Source: Thioclava pacifica DSM 10166
GTDB taxonomy: Bacteria; Pseudomonadota; Alphaproteobacteria; Rhodobacterales; Rhodobacteraceae
Reading direction: 5' to 3'
NCBI RefSeq assembly: GCF_000714535.1
Contig: NZ_AUND01000001.1
Location: forward strand, 1-64,000
Length of the DNA: 64,000 bases
Of the stretch, positions 34,202-43,395 are shown in pieces (position 1 is the first letter of the stretch; every line of letters begins with the position of its first letter). A program made the translations under genes and the position numbers. Under the pieces are notes generated by a model. That model had not been told where the DNA came from. It searched no databases and saw only the letters and a list, made by a program, of their open reading frames with translations.

Positions 34202-36106
34202 TCAGGGGCCGATCACCTTGCAATCCATAGCACGAGCCTGGAGGCGCGCACAGGCCAGAGAGGCCATGTCTTCGGTCATGCCGACGAAATTCGCCTCATA
34301 GCCGGTCTTGCGTTGCGCGACCTTGCGCAGCGCTTCGCCCAGCGTATCCGATTCCATCAGCGCCGTCGTCAACATGTGACGTTCGGCGGCGAAACGGGAG
34401 CCAAATTGACCGAGGCTGACGCCCCAGTTGCGCCCGCCCGAGCTGGAGACGCGCGCCACGATGCGCGGTTTCGCCTGCGGCGTGGGGGCGGGCGGGGTGA
34501 GAGCTGCGAGGATCATCGTCGAGGGGCGCGCTTCGGGCGCCTCGGCCATTGCCATGGTCTCGGGCTGCGGCTCGGTCGACTGGAGGAAGCTCGGGGTCGG
34601 CGGCACGGCATCGCCTTCGGCCAGACTTTCGTCGCCCACGTCGAGCGCGCGCGCCTGTGCCAGCTCTTGCGTTTCGGGCTGGGGCTCGGTGCTCTGGATG
34701 AATTTCGGTCCGCTCGGCGCATCTGCCTGCGGCTCATAGGACGCAAGCTGGATATCGCTGGGCTCGATCGAAGTGTCGGCCTCGGCCACCTCGGTGCGCG
34801 CGGCGGCGTCGCTGGCTTGCGCCTGTGCAAGCGGGGTGGCCTTGGTGACGGCGGCGGGCAGCGATTGCGTGGCCGCAGCCATCATGACCGGGCGCGGCGC
34901 GGGCATCGGGCGCGGGCTGGCGGTGATATCGGCGCCGATCCCGACCGTGCCTGCTTCGGCCACGACGATATCTTCCGCGTCCGGCGCGTCGGTGACCGTG
35001 TCGGTCTCAAGCGTCGCGACCTGGGTCTCAGCCGCGGGTGCATCACTTTCCTCGGCCACATCCTCGGGAACATCCGTCGACGTGTCATCGACCTGATCGG
35101 CCTGCACGGCTTCGGCGAGTGCCAGGGCGATCGCATCGCTGTCGGCTTTCGGCGGTGCGGGGCGGGCATCGGGGCGCGGGCTCGCTTTGGGCGCAAGCGG
35201 TTTGGCGCTGGCCAGCAGCATCGGCTGATCGCCACCCTGCGGGCCGATATAGCGCGGCGGTGTCGGGCGCAGCGTCGGCGCTTTCGAGGGCGCACGCTTG
35301 AAGCCGAGATCCAGCAGGTCCGCCATTTTGGCATTCCGCTGCGCGGTCGAGGTGCCGCCGAAGACGGTGGCGATGATGCGTTCGTTGCCGCGCTTGGCCG
35401 AAGCGGTGAGGTTGAAGCCCGAAGCCGAGGTGTAGCCCGTCTTGATCCCGTCCGCGCCCTGATAGGCATTCAGGAAGCGGCGGTTCGTCGAATAGACCGT
35501 GGCGATCTTCGCGTCGGCCGAGCGGCGCGAGAAGATGTTGTAATATTGAGGGAAATCGAAGAACAGGTGACGCCCGAGGATCGTCATGTCATGGGCCGAA
35601 GAGAGATGCCCCTTGCGGGTCAGGCCGTTGGCATTGACGAAATGGGTGTGGGTCATGCCGAGCTGCCGGGCGGTGCGGTTCATGCGCTCGGCGAAGCCTT
35701 CTTCCGAGCCGCCGATGAAATCCCCAAGCGCCGCGGCGGCGTCGTTGGCCGATTTGATCGCGGCGGCGCGGATCAGGTAGCGCACCGCGATCTTCTGCCC
35801 CGGACGCAGCCCAAGCCGCGAAGGCGGCTGCGAGGCGGCATGCTTGGTGACGGTGACCATCTCGTCGAGGCTGATCTCGCCATGCTCGATAGCCTGGAAG
35901 GTGATGTAGAGCGTCATCATCTTCGTCAGCGAGGCAGGGTGCAGCGGGGTGTCGGCATTCTTGGAATAGAGCACCTCACCGGTGCGCATATCCATCACCA
36001 TCGCCGCATAGGGCGCGGCCAGCGCCGCAAGCGGAGCAAAGATTGCAAGAAGAAATACGAATAGCCCTGAACGGACCCAGCGCGCCAGCGTGGTCACGGC
36101 TCTCAC
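34202..36106 (-). CDS. D-alanyl-D-alanine carboxypeptidase with C-terminal SPOR domain
   Basis: A 634-residue periplasmic penicillin-binding protein (S11 family). After a signal peptide (LFVFLLAIFAPLAALA, cleavage near residue 31) come the active-site motifs PASLTKMM (Ser59, Lys62), the S-x-N motif in IKSANDAAAAL and GIKTGYTSASG. A long low-complexity Ala/Pro/Glu linker (about 270-550) precedes a SPOR peptidoglycan-binding domain (WGVSLGQFGSRFAAERH to the end). It would trim pentapeptide stems and locate to septal glycan. GTG 36106 is chosen because the signal peptide starts just after it; upstream TTG/ATG starts would add 45-49 non-signal residues. Convergent with ccoGHIS. Confidence 0.9.
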   Translation of the reverse strand: MRAVTTLARWVRSGLFVFLLAIFAPLAALAAPYAAMVMDMRTGEVLYSKNADTPLHPASLTKMMTLYITFQAIEHGEISLDEMVTVTKHAASQPPSRLGLRPGQKIAVRYLIRAAAIKSANDAAAALGDFIGGSEEGFAERMNRTARQLGMTHTHFVNANGLTRKGHLSSAHDMTILGRHLFFDFPQYYNIFSRRSADAKIATVYSTNRRFLNAYQGADGIKTGYTSASGFNLTASAKRGNERIIATVFGGTSTAQRNAKMADLLDLGFKRAPSKAPTLRPTPPRYIGPQGGDQPMLLASAKPLAPKASPRPDARPAPPKADSDAIALALAEAVQADQVDDTSTDVPEDVAEESDAPAAETQVATLETDTVTDAPDAEDIVVAEAGTVGIGADITASPRPMPAPRPVMMAAATQSLPAAVTKATPLAQAQASDAAARTEVAEADTSIEPSDIQLASYEPQADAPSGPKFIQSTEPQPETQELAQARALDVGDESLAEGDAVPPTPSFLQSTEPQPETMAMAEAPEARPSTMILAALTPPAPTPQAKPRIVARVSSSGGRNWGVSLGQFGSRFAAERHMLTTALMESDTLGEALRKVAQRKTGYEANFVGMTEDMASLACARLQARAMDCKVIGP

Positions 36107-36326
36107 CTTTTTACTGCCTCTCTCGCCCCTTGTCTTCGTGCCGCATCGTTGACGGCGTTCGGAGCTTGTTAAAACCAGCGTAACACGAGGTCCGCGAGCT
36201 GAAAACCATCTATTTTCAAGCGGTTTCAGTGCGACATTCATGCAATACCGCAAGATGTGGTGGGATGACCCGCGGGCACCCCTCTATGGGTTGATCGCGC
36301 CTCCGTGAGGAGCCGAAATGTCGCGC

Positions 36327-37025
36327 TCAGCTCTCGATCCGCTCGATCAGTGCCGGAAGGCCGCTGAGGTCGGGCAGTTCGGCGAAGCGCGGATGTGTCA
36401 GCGGGGCTTCGGCATGCTCGAGCGCCCAGGTCAGCTCATGGGGAACGTGCACGCCCCAGCCACCGGCTTCGATCATCGGGATCACGTCGGATTTCAAAGA
36501 GTTACCTGCCATGAGGCCGCGCTCGGCACCCTCGCCATGGCGCGCGAACACCTCGGCATAGATGGCCGGTTTCTTGTCCGAGACGATCTCGACCGCATCG
36601 AACAGATCGCCCAGCCCCGATTGCGCCAGCTTGCGCTCCTGGTCGATCAGATCGCCCTTGGTCACGAGCATGATCCGGTAGCGATCCGACAGGCTCTCGA
36701 TCACCGGACGCACATCCGGCAAGAGCTCGATCGGATGGGAGAGCATCTCGCGCCCCGCCGCGAGGATCTCGGCCAGAACCGACGCCGGCACGCGCCCCTC
36801 GCTCACCTCGATCGCGGTCTCGATCATCGACAGGGTAAAGCCCTTCACCCCGAAACCGTAATGGGCGATGTTGCGCTTCTCCGCCTCGATCAGCCGCTCG
36901 CCCAGATGATCGGCACCCGCGTGATCGGCCATCAGCTCGGCGAAGCGCGCCTGCGTGAGCTGGAAGAAACGCTCGTTGTGCCAGAGCGTGTCATCCGCAT
37001 CGAACCCGATTACCGTGAGCCGCAT
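36327..37025 (-). CDS. HAD family hydrolase (phosphatase)
   Basis: A 232-residue haloacid-dehalogenase superfamily protein. Motif I is [12 protein letters not shown] (nucleophile Asp9 and acid Asp11), motif II is around MLVTKGD, motif III is the Lys in SDKKPAIY, and motif IV is [12 protein letters not shown]. The layout is that of a soluble C1-capped phosphatase of the YjjG/phosphoglycolate-phosphatase type, but the substrate is not evident. ATG 37025 was preferred to an upstream ATG at 37067 because family proteins begin close to motif I. It is divergent from clpS. Confidence 0.85.
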   Translation of the reverse strand: MRLTVIGFDADDTLWHNERFFQLTQARFAELMADHAGADHLGERLIEAEKRNIAHYGFGVKGFTLSMIETAIEVSEGRVPASVLAEILAAGREMLSHPIELLPDVRPVIESLSDRYRIMLVTKGDLIDQERKLAQSGLGDLFDAVEIVSDKKPAIYAEVFARHGEGAERGLMAGNSLKSDVIPMIEAGGWGVHVPHELTWALEHAEAPLTHPRFAELPDLSGLPALIERIES

Positions 37026-37129
37026 CGCTTCGCCTTTCGCCACTCTCAAGCCCCAAAGGCTTTTCATATGTCACGAAGCGCCTATATTCCGCCAGAGCCC
37101 CTCAACGATTCCTGATTGCCGGAGTGCCC

Positions 37130-37474
37130 GTGATCGAGCCGCTTCACATGATGTCCGACGACAACAAGGACGATAGCGAAGACGAAACCGGTGTCGCGAC
37201 CAAGACCCGGCCGAAGACGCAGCGCCCGCCTATGTACAAGGTGATGCTGCTCAACGACGATTACACGCCGATGGAATTCGTCGTGCATATCCTCGAGCGC
37301 TTCTTCGGCCTCAACCACGCGCAGGCGTTCGAAATCATGCTGACCGTCCACAAGAAGGGGCTCGCCGTCGTCGGCGTGTTCTCCTTCGAGGTTGCCGAGA
37401 CTAAGGTCGCGCAAGTCATGGATTTCGCCCGCCGTCACCAGCACCCGCTGCAATGCACGATGGAGAAAGACTGA
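37130..37474 (+). CDS. clpS: ATP-dependent Clp protease adaptor protein ClpS
   Basis: A 114-residue N-end-rule adaptor. After a flexible acidic head the fold has [23 protein letters not shown] (binding pocket for N-terminal Leu, Phe, Trp, Tyr) and [23 protein letters not shown]. It delivers substrates to ClpAP in the cytoplasm. GTG 37130 has a GGAG site 5 bp upstream; ATGs at 37148 and 37151 are alternative starts that would only shorten the disordered head. A stem-loop with a T-rich tail follows the gene. Confidence 0.92.
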   Translation: MIEPLHMMSDDNKDDSEDETGVATKTRPKTQRPPMYKVMLLNDDYTPMEFVVHILERFFGLNHAQAFEIMLTVHKKGLAVVGVFSFEVAETKVAQVMDFARRHQHPLQCTMEKD

Positions 37475-37504
37475 CGTTCCGCGCTTTCTTGCAGAATCTG
37501 CGCT

Positions 37505-37523
37505 GCCCGCCTATCTGGCGGGC
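37505..37523 (+). terminator. Terminator-like hairpin after clpS
   Basis: Perfect 7-bp stem GCCCGCC / GGCGGGC around TATCT, followed by TTGTTTCTTT. It lies between clpS and the methyltransferase gene and probably ends most clpS transcripts, although the methyltransferase ribosome site follows within 15 bp, so read-through is possible. Confidence 0.7.
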
Positions 37524-37547
37524 TTGTTTCTTTCCGGAGGTCCGCCG

Positions 37548-38615
37548 ATGAGCCATCCCCGCCTGACGCTCGCGCTCGAAATGCCCGGCTCGCTGCCGGA
37601 GGCGGGCGACATCGCGCTGTTCGCGCCTTCGGGCACGCTCGATCTGGGTGGGCTGCCGCTGGAGCGGCTCGTTGCGGTCCAGCGCGAAAAGCCCGATTAC
37701 GATGCGCTGGCCGCGCGCGGGGTTCGGGTGAGCGTTGCACCCGAAGGCAGCTACGCCGCCGCGATCGTCTTCGCGCCGCGCGCCAAGGCCGAGGCCAAGG
37801 CGCTTCTGGCCGAGGCCGCCGCGCGTGTCACCGATGGCGGTCCGGTCTTCGTCGACGGGGTGAAGACCGAGGGGATCGACTCGCTGATCAAGGAATTGCG
37901 CGGGCGGGTGGATCTTTCCGCCCCGATCGCCAAGGCGCATGGCAAGATCGCATGGTTCGCCGCCGATCCCGCGCCGCTGGCTGACTGGGCCGCGACGGAC
38001 ATTCATCCGGCAGAAGGGTTCGTGACCCGGCCGGGCGTGTTTTCCGCCGATGCGGTGGATGAGGGATCGGCGCTGCTGGCCGAGTGCCTGCCCGAGACTT
38101 TGCCCGCGCGGGTGGCCGATCTTGGCGCTGGCTGGGGCTGGCTTTCGGCGCAGATCCTTGCGCGCAAGGGTGTCGAGCAACTTGATCTCGTGGAATCAGA
38201 TGCGGTGGCGCTCGATTGCGCCAAGCGCAACATTTCCGATCCGCGCGCGCAGTTCCTCTGGGCCGACGCGACCCGCCACATGCCGGAAGAGCGCTACAAT
38301 GCCGTGGTAATGAACCCGCCTTTCCATGGCGCCGCGCGCGGCGCGGAGCCTTCGCTCGGGCTGGCTTTCATTCATGCCGCGCAGCGGATGCTCTCGCTTT
38401 CGGGCACGCTGTGGATGGTTGCGAACCGCCATCTTCCTTATGCCGATGCGCTCGCCGATGCGTTTCAGGAGGTTGAAGAGATCACTCCGCCTTCTGGAAC
38501 CTCGACCCGGTTTCGCATCATCCGTGCGGCCAAGCCGCTTTCCGCAAAACAGGTGGCGAGCAAACGCGCCACAGCCGCGCCCAAACGCAGCCTCGCCCCT
38601 CGCAAGCGGCGCTGA
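37548..38615 (+). CDS. Class I SAM-dependent methyltransferase, RsmC-like
   Basis: A 355-residue protein with the two-domain layout of RsmC (16S rRNA m2G1207) or RlmG. An N-terminal MTS_N-like domain (about 1-165) is followed by a Rossmann methyltransferase domain with motif I VADLGAGWGWLSAQIL, the acidic DLVESDAVALDCAKRN, and the N2-guanine/adenine-type catalytic motif VVMNPPFHG. The C-terminus is a Lys/Arg-rich tail (from about 330) that may bind RNA. GGAGG lies 7 bp before the ATG. The enzyme class is firm; the exact nucleotide target is not. Confidence 0.85.
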   Translation: MSHPRLTLALEMPGSLPEAGDIALFAPSGTLDLGGLPLERLVAVQREKPDYDALAARGVRVSVAPEGSYAAAIVFAPRAKAEAKALLAEAAARVTDGGPVFVDGVKTEGIDSLIKELRGRVDLSAPIAKAHGKIAWFAADPAPLADWAATDIHPAEGFVTRPGVFSADAVDEGSALLAECLPETLPARVADLGAGWGWLSAQILARKGVEQLDLVESDAVALDCAKRNISDPRAQFLWADATRHMPEERYNAVVMNPPFHGAARGAEPSLGLAFIHAAQRMLSLSGTLWMVANRHLPYADALADAFQEVEEITPPSGTSTRFRIIRAAKPLSAKQVASKRATAAPKRSLAPRKRR

Positions 38616-38655
38616 GCTCGCCTAACCTGCGCCAAACCACTCAGGGAGACCTCTG

Positions 38656-39465
38656 ATGTCCCTTTCCATTTCCGGCAAGACTGCCATCGTTACGGGTGCT
38701 GCCCACGGTATCGGCCTTGCTATCGCGCGCCATTTCATCGATCGCGGCGCGCAGGTGATGTTTGCCGATATCGACGAAGAGAAACTGCTCGCCGAGCTGG
38801 GCGACGAGGCGAAATCCGAAGGGCCCGCACGATATTTCTCGGGAGATCTGTGCGAGAAGCTGACGGTGAAGAACCTGCTCTCGGCCACGGTGGACGCGTT
38901 CGACCGGATCGACATTCTCGTGAATTGCGCGCGCACCTTTGCGCCTTGCGATCCGCTGGAACCCTCGACCGAAGTGCTCGATGCGATGCTCGCCCAGAAC
39001 ATGAAATCGGCCCTGCGCGTTTCGCAGCTGACCGCGAAGCGGATGATCAAGCAGGCCGAGGATGAAGGCCGAACCGAGGGCGAGATCGGCACGATCATCA
39101 ATGTCTCGACGCTCGCCTCTGCGCGTACCCAGCCCGAGCTGATGGCCTATTCTATCGCCTGCGCGGCACAGGATCAGGCGATCCGCTCGCTCGCAGTCGC
39201 CCTCGCGCCCCACCGCATCCGGGTGAACGGGGTGAGTTTTGCCTCGGTGATGAGCCGCTCCTTGCAGGATGCGCTGAAGGAAAACGACGACTGGCGCGAA
39301 GCGATTTGCGAAGGCACGCCTCTGGGCCGCATCGCGCCACCCTCGGAACTGGCCGAGACGGTGCAATATCTGGCCTCCTCGGGCGCGAGCTTCGTGACCG
39401 GTCAGATCATCAATGTCGATGGCGGGCGCGGGCTGCTGGACCGGGTGCAGGTCCCGGCATTCTGA
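38656..39465 (+). CDS. SDR family protein with degenerate active site
   Basis: A 269-residue Rossmann-fold protein of the classical SDR type. The cofactor motif TGAAHGIG (14-20) and NVSTLAS (catalytic Ser about 151) are present, and the C-terminal VTGQIINVDGGRG is normal. Two hallmarks differ: the NNAG motif reads NCAR (90-93), and the Tyr-x-x-x-Lys pair reads YSIAC, with Tyr165 but Cys169 in place of Lys. Loss of the Lys usually abolishes or greatly changes SDR activity. The gene stands alone with an AGGGAGA ribosome site; its substrate is unknown and it may be a non-classical enzyme or pseudoenzyme. Confidence 0.82.
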   Translation: MSLSISGKTAIVTGAAHGIGLAIARHFIDRGAQVMFADIDEEKLLAELGDEAKSEGPARYFSGDLCEKLTVKNLLSATVDAFDRIDILVNCARTFAPCDPLEPSTEVLDAMLAQNMKSALRVSQLTAKRMIKQAEDEGRTEGEIGTIINVSTLASARTQPELMAYSIACAAQDQAIRSLAVALAPHRIRVNGVSFASVMSRSLQDALKENDDWREAICEGTPLGRIAPPSELAETVQYLASSGASFVTGQIINVDGGRGLLDRVQVPAF

Positions 39466-39495
39466 GGACTTCGTTTCCGGGCTCTGTCGGGCGCC

Positions 39496-39903
39496 TTACT
39501 TCACCTCTTCAGGATAGGCCGCCTTGCAGGCTGCAATCTGAGCTTCGGCCGCGCGGCTCAGCTCGGCCTGCCGCTTGAGCAGGTTTTCCAGCTTGCGCTT
39601 CTCCACCACCGGGTCGATCGGAACGGGACGCCTCCGCGTCACCGTGTAATCCTCCAGACACATGCGCGGCCGCTTGATCACCTTGTCGCCCTTGGTGATC
39701 GTGTCATAGCCGCAGACTTCCCAGCGGCTCGTTTCGGTCTCGTATTCCTGCCAGGCATAGCCGCGCGCAAGATTGCCGCGCACTTCCGCGACCAGCTCGG
39801 TCACCCGGCGCAATTCAGCGGTTGATTGTCGGATGCAGCGCTCCTGCGGGGTACCGCAGGCGGTCAGGAGGACAAGAGGAAACAGCAACAGGGCAGCGCG
39901 CAT
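39496..39903 (-). CDS. Putative lipoprotein
   Basis: A 135-residue protein starting MRAALLLFPLVLLTACGT, a lipoprotein signal peptide with lipobox LTAC and the lipidated Cys at about residue 16. The mature part is basic and charged, contains further Cys (ERCIRQ, EVCGYD, RMCLED, AACKAAY) and ends in a helical stretch likely to be coiled coil (KRKLENLLKRQAELSRAAEAQ). No named family recognised. ATG 39903 sits 12 bp or so after a ribosome-site-like AAGGAG. It is divergent from hemF. Confidence 0.75.
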   Translation of the reverse strand: MRAALLLFPLVLLTACGTPQERCIRQSTAELRRVTELVAEVRGNLARGYAWQEYETETSRWEVCGYDTITKGDKVIKRPRMCLEDYTVTRRRPVPIDPVVEKRKLENLLKRQAELSRAAEAQIAACKAAYPEEVK

Positions 39904-40015
39904 GGGGCATCTCCTTTTGATCAGCCTACGCCCGCGCGCCGATGCGATCAATCGTGCCCTTTCCGCACGCGCAGTGGCCTGCTAAGGATTTCGCCGAATG
40001 TACGAGGAGGCCCCC

Positions 40016-40915
40016 ATGACAGACACGGTTGAGGATTTTGATGCCCGCAAGGCCCAGGCGAGCCAATGGTTCTCGGACCTGCGCGACCGGATCGTGGCCG
40101 CCTTCGAGGGGTTGGAAGACAGCCACGCGCAAGGCCCGCTTTCCGATCAGGCGCCGGGCCGGTTCGAGGTCACGCCGACAGAACGCAAGGGCCCGAATGG
40201 CGAAGACCATGGCGGCGGCAAGATGAGCGTGATGCGTGGCGGACGGGTCTTCGAGAAGGTCGGCGTCAACATCTCGACCGTCTGGGGTGAACTGGCTCCG
40301 CGCGCGCAAAAGGCGATGGCGGCGCGCGGCGTTCCGGGAATGGAGGAAGATCCGCGCTTCTGGGCGAGCGGAATTTCCCTCGTTGCGCATATGCAGAACC
40401 CGCATTGCCCGGCTGTGCACATGAACACGCGGATGTTCTGGACGCCCGGTGCGTGGTGGTTTGGCGGCGGCGCGGATCTCAACCCCTGCATCGAATATGA
40501 AGAGGACACGGAGCATTTCCACGCCGAAATGCAGCGTGCCTGCGATACCCATGACAAGAGCTACTACGACCACTTCAAGGCCTGGGCGGACGAGTATTTC
40601 TTCGTGCCCCATCGTGGCCGTGCGCGCGGTGTCGGCGGTATCTTCTACGATGATCTGAACACCGATGAGTGGGACGAGGATTTCGCGTTCACGCAATCGG
40701 TCGGCGCGGCCTTCCTGCCCGCTTTCCAGCCGCTGATCGAGAAGCGCCGCGTGCAGGACTGGTCCGAGGAAGATCGCGAAACGCAGCTGCGTCATCGCGG
40801 CCTCTATGCCGAATACAATCTCGTCTATGACCGGGGTACGAAATTCGGTCTGGAAACCGGGCATAACGCGGATGCGGTTCTGATGAGCCTGCCGCCTGTC
40901 GCGAAGTGGTATTGA
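40016..40915 (+). CDS. hemF: Oxygen-dependent coproporphyrinogen III oxidase
   Basis: A 299-residue HemF, converting coproporphyrinogen III to protoporphyrinogen IX using O2 in the cytoplasm. Family segments are KMSVMRGGRVFEKVGVNIS, the PHCPAVHMNTRMF motif, WWFGGGADLNP and GIFYDDLN, with ending FGLETGHNADAVLMSLPPVAKW. A GAGGAGG ribosome site lies 5 bp before the ATG; an earlier in-frame start at 39998 has no such site. It is the aerobic counterpart of hemN at 21.3 kb. hupT follows about 100 bp downstream on the same strand. Confidence 0.96.
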   Translation: MTDTVEDFDARKAQASQWFSDLRDRIVAAFEGLEDSHAQGPLSDQAPGRFEVTPTERKGPNGEDHGGGKMSVMRGGRVFEKVGVNISTVWGELAPRAQKAMAARGVPGMEEDPRFWASGISLVAHMQNPHCPAVHMNTRMFWTPGAWWFGGGADLNPCIEYEEDTEHFHAEMQRACDTHDKSYYDHFKAWADEYFFVPHRGRARGVGGIFYDDLNTDEWDEDFAFTQSVGAAFLPAFQPLIEKRRVQDWSEEDRETQLRHRGLYAEYNLVYDRGTKFGLETGHNADAVLMSLPPVAKWY

Positions 40916-41011
40916 TCGGCTGGGCCCGGTTGCGGCATGCTCCGCATCCGGGCGCGCCAATCGAACCTTGCGTGGGCTCGGGAAGGGAATATGCTCGACC
41001 CGAGGAGCGCA

Positions 41012-42400
41012 ATGTCGAAAACCCCGCAAAAACTGGACCCTGAGACCTTCGATCCGGCCCGGCTGGCCGGGTTGGTCCGGCCCGATGCGGCGCCGGCAGA
41101 GGGCGGGGATGATGTCTGGTTCGAGGTGCTCTCGGCGGTCGACCGCACTTGTGCCGATCTCGTCGATTATCAGGAACGGCTTGAGCGGCAGAATCACGAG
41201 CTCGAAGATCTTCGGTCTTTCCTCGCGTCGATCCTGTTCAGCGTTTCCGATGCGCTGATCGTGATCTCACGTTCTGGCGAAGTGCTCGAAACCTCCGCCT
41301 CCGTGGCCACGCTGACGGGTCAGCCACGCGGCACGTGGCACGGAAAGGCGCTGGCTGGGATGTTCGAGTCCGGCAGCATCGAGGCGATTGACCGCGCGTT
41401 GGGCGAGGCTGCCAATTCGCGCAGCCCGGTGACGCTCGAGGTCGCCCTCAAAGGCCCGGTCGGTCCCGCGCCGCTCGAGTTGTCGATCAGTCCGCGGCTC
41501 GATGATCGCAAGCGCGTCGTGGGTTACGTGCTGACGGGCCGACCCTTGGGTGAGCTGCGTCAGGCCTATTCCGCACTGGCTGCGAGCCACGAGGCGTTGA
41601 AATCCACGCAAGCCCAGCTCGTACGGAACGAGAAGCTCGCCTCGCTGGGTCGTCTTCTCGCAGGCGTGGCGCATGAGCTGAACAACCCGATTTCTTTCGT
41701 CTATGCCAATGCGCATGCGCTCGAACGCTATGCGGGGAAATTCGAGGCCTATTTCGAGAAACTTCAGGCGGGAGCGGATCGTGACGAGCTGATCGCGCTG
41801 CGCGAGGCGCTGAAGCTCGACCGCGAGATCCGCAACCTGCGCACCGCGATCGAGGGTGCGCGCGACGGGGCCGAACGGGTGCGCGATATCGTCGAGGACC
41901 TGCGTCGGCTCAGCGCCGAAGGCTCGGGCGAGATGGTCGAGTTCGATCTTGTAGATGTCGCGCGGATCGCGGCCCATTGGGTGCAGCGCGGTTCCAAGGC
42001 CGGGGCGGAGGTCATGTTCACCGGGCTGCCCTCGCTCGCGGTGCGCGGGCGGCAGGGCCATATCCAGCAGGTCGTGATGAACCTCGTGCAGAACGCCATC
42101 GATGCGGTCAGCGAACAGGGAGAGGCGGGCCGGATCGAGATCACCGCCGATACCGAAGATGGCCGCGCCTGTCTGGCGGTGAGCGACAACGGGCCCGGCA
42201 TTTCCGAGGAGGTCGCGCAGGCCGTATTCGACCCATTTTTCACCACCAAGGCGGTAGGATCAGGCACCGGACTCGGTCTCGCGATCAGCAACAAGATTGT
42301 CGAGGAGCACGGTGGACGGCTTCGTCTCTGCCCGCGTGGCGGCGCTCTGGGAGGGGCCTGTTTCTCCTTCGATCTCGAACTGGTCGAGGGGGCGGAATGA
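41012..42400 (+). CDS. hupT: Sensor histidine kinase HupT (hydrogenase regulation)
   Basis: A 462-residue soluble histidine kinase. Coiled coil and PAS domain (about 50-185, with FSVSDALIVISRSGEVLE) precede the phosphoacceptor box GVAHELNNPISFVYAN (His221). The ATPase domain follows with the N-box HIQQVVMNLVQNAIDA, G1 DNGPGIS, the F-box DPFFTTK and G2 GTGLGLAI. No membrane segment is seen. In Rhodobacter capsulatus HupT phosphorylates HupR without H2 and is controlled by HupUV. ATG 41012 has GAGGAG 4 bp upstream; ATG 40991 is an alternative. The stop overlaps hupU (ATGA). Confidence 0.93.
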   Translation: MSKTPQKLDPETFDPARLAGLVRPDAAPAEGGDDVWFEVLSAVDRTCADLVDYQERLERQNHELEDLRSFLASILFSVSDALIVISRSGEVLETSASVATLTGQPRGTWHGKALAGMFESGSIEAIDRALGEAANSRSPVTLEVALKGPVGPAPLELSISPRLDDRKRVVGYVLTGRPLGELRQAYSALAASHEALKSTQAQLVRNEKLASLGRLLAGVAHELNNPISFVYANAHALERYAGKFEAYFEKLQAGADRDELIALREALKLDREIRNLRTAIEGARDGAERVRDIVEDLRRLSAEGSGEMVEFDLVDVARIAAHWVQRGSKAGAEVMFTGLPSLAVRGRQGHIQQVVMNLVQNAIDAVSEQGEAGRIEITADTEDGRACLAVSDNGPGISEEVAQAVFDPFFTTKAVGSGTGLGLAISNKIVEEHGGRLRLCPRGGALGGACFSFDLELVEGAE

Positions 42401-43395
42401 AGGTTCTCTGGCTTCAGGCGGCAGGCTGCGGCGGCTGCACGATGTCGCTGCTTTGCGCGGAATCGCCCAATGTCTTTGATACTCTGGGCGGCGCGGGGAT
42501 CGAGTTTCTCTGGCATCCGACGATCAGTCTCGAGACCGGGGCGGAGGTGCGAGCGATCTTCGAGGCGGTCGAGGCCGGTGAGATCGAACTGGATGTGCTG
42601 GCGGTCGAGGGCTCGATCGCGCGCGGCCCGCGTGGGACGGGCAAGTTCCAGATGGTTTCGGGCACCGGGCGCTCGATGCTCGACTGGGTGGTGAGCCTCG
42701 CACCGAAAGCGCGCCATGTCGTGGCCGTGGGCACCTGCGCGACCTATGGCGGCGTGACCTCTACGGGTGGCAATCCCTCCGACGCAGTGGGCGTGCAATA
42801 TGACGGGGCGCATCGTGGTGGCGCGCTTGCGGCCGAGTTCCGTTCGGGCTCGGGCCTGCCGGTGATAAACGTGGCGGGCTGCCCGACCCATCCCGGCTGG
42901 GTGACCGAGACGCTGCTTTTGCTCAATGAAGGTGCGCTGAGCGCAGAAGATCTCGACGAGTTCGGCCGGCCACTGTTTTACGCGCAGCACCTTGTCCATC
43001 ACGGCTGTTCGAAAAACGAGTTCTACGAATACAAGGCCTCGGCCGTGGAGCTGTCCGATATCGGTTGCATGATGGAGAATCTCGGCTGCATCGGCACGCA
43101 GGCGGTGGGCGATTGCAATATCCGGCCGTGGAACGGGGAGGGCTCGTGCACCTCGGGGGGCTATCCCTGCATCAACTGCACCGCGCCCGAGTTCGAGGAG
43201 CCGCGCCACGCCTTCACCGAGACGCCCAAGATCGCAGGCATCCCCGTGGGCCTGCCGACCGATATGCCGAAAGCTTGGTTCATGGCGCTCGCGTCACTGT
43301 CGAAGGCCGCCACGCCCGAACGGATCGCGAAGAACGCGGTCGCCGACCGGGTCGAAGTGACGCCGACGATCCGCAAGCCGAAAGGACGCAGATGA
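42397..43395 (+). CDS. hupU: Regulatory [NiFe]-hydrogenase small subunit HupU (H2 sensor)
   Basis: A 332-residue small subunit starting directly with MKVLWLQAAGCGGCTMS, so it lacks the Tat signal and C-terminal anchor of uptake enzymes and stays in the cytoplasm. Cys residues for three Fe-S clusters are seen in CGGC, GTCATYGG, AGCPTHPGW and the HGCSKNEFYE / CIGTQAVGDC / YPCINCTAPEF regions. With HupV it forms the H2 sensor that represses HupT kinase activity when H2 is present. It overlaps hupT by 4 bp and hupV by 4 bp, a tightly coupled hupTUV unit. Confidence 0.95.
   Translation: MKVLWLQAAGCGGCTMSLLCAESPNVFDTLGGAGIEFLWHPTISLETGAEVRAIFEAVEAGEIELDVLAVEGSIARGPRGTGKFQMVSGTGRSMLDWVVSLAPKARHVVAVGTCATYGGVTSTGGNPSDAVGVQYDGAHRGGALAAEFRSGSGLPVINVAGCPTHPGWVTETLLLLNEGALSAEDLDEFGRPLFYAQHLVHHGCSKNEFYEYKASAVELSDIGCMMENLGCIGTQAVGDCNIRPWNGEGSCTSGGYPCINCTAPEFEEPRHAFTETPKIAGIPVGLPTDMPKAWFMALASLSKAATPERIAKNAVADRVEVTPTIRKPKGRR

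Noticed and set aside
34313-36064. A 583-codon open frame on the plus strand opposite the D,D-carboxypeptidase.
   Set aside because: Antisense shadow rich in Arg and Gly; the minus strand has signal peptide, SxxK, SxN, KTG and SPOR features.
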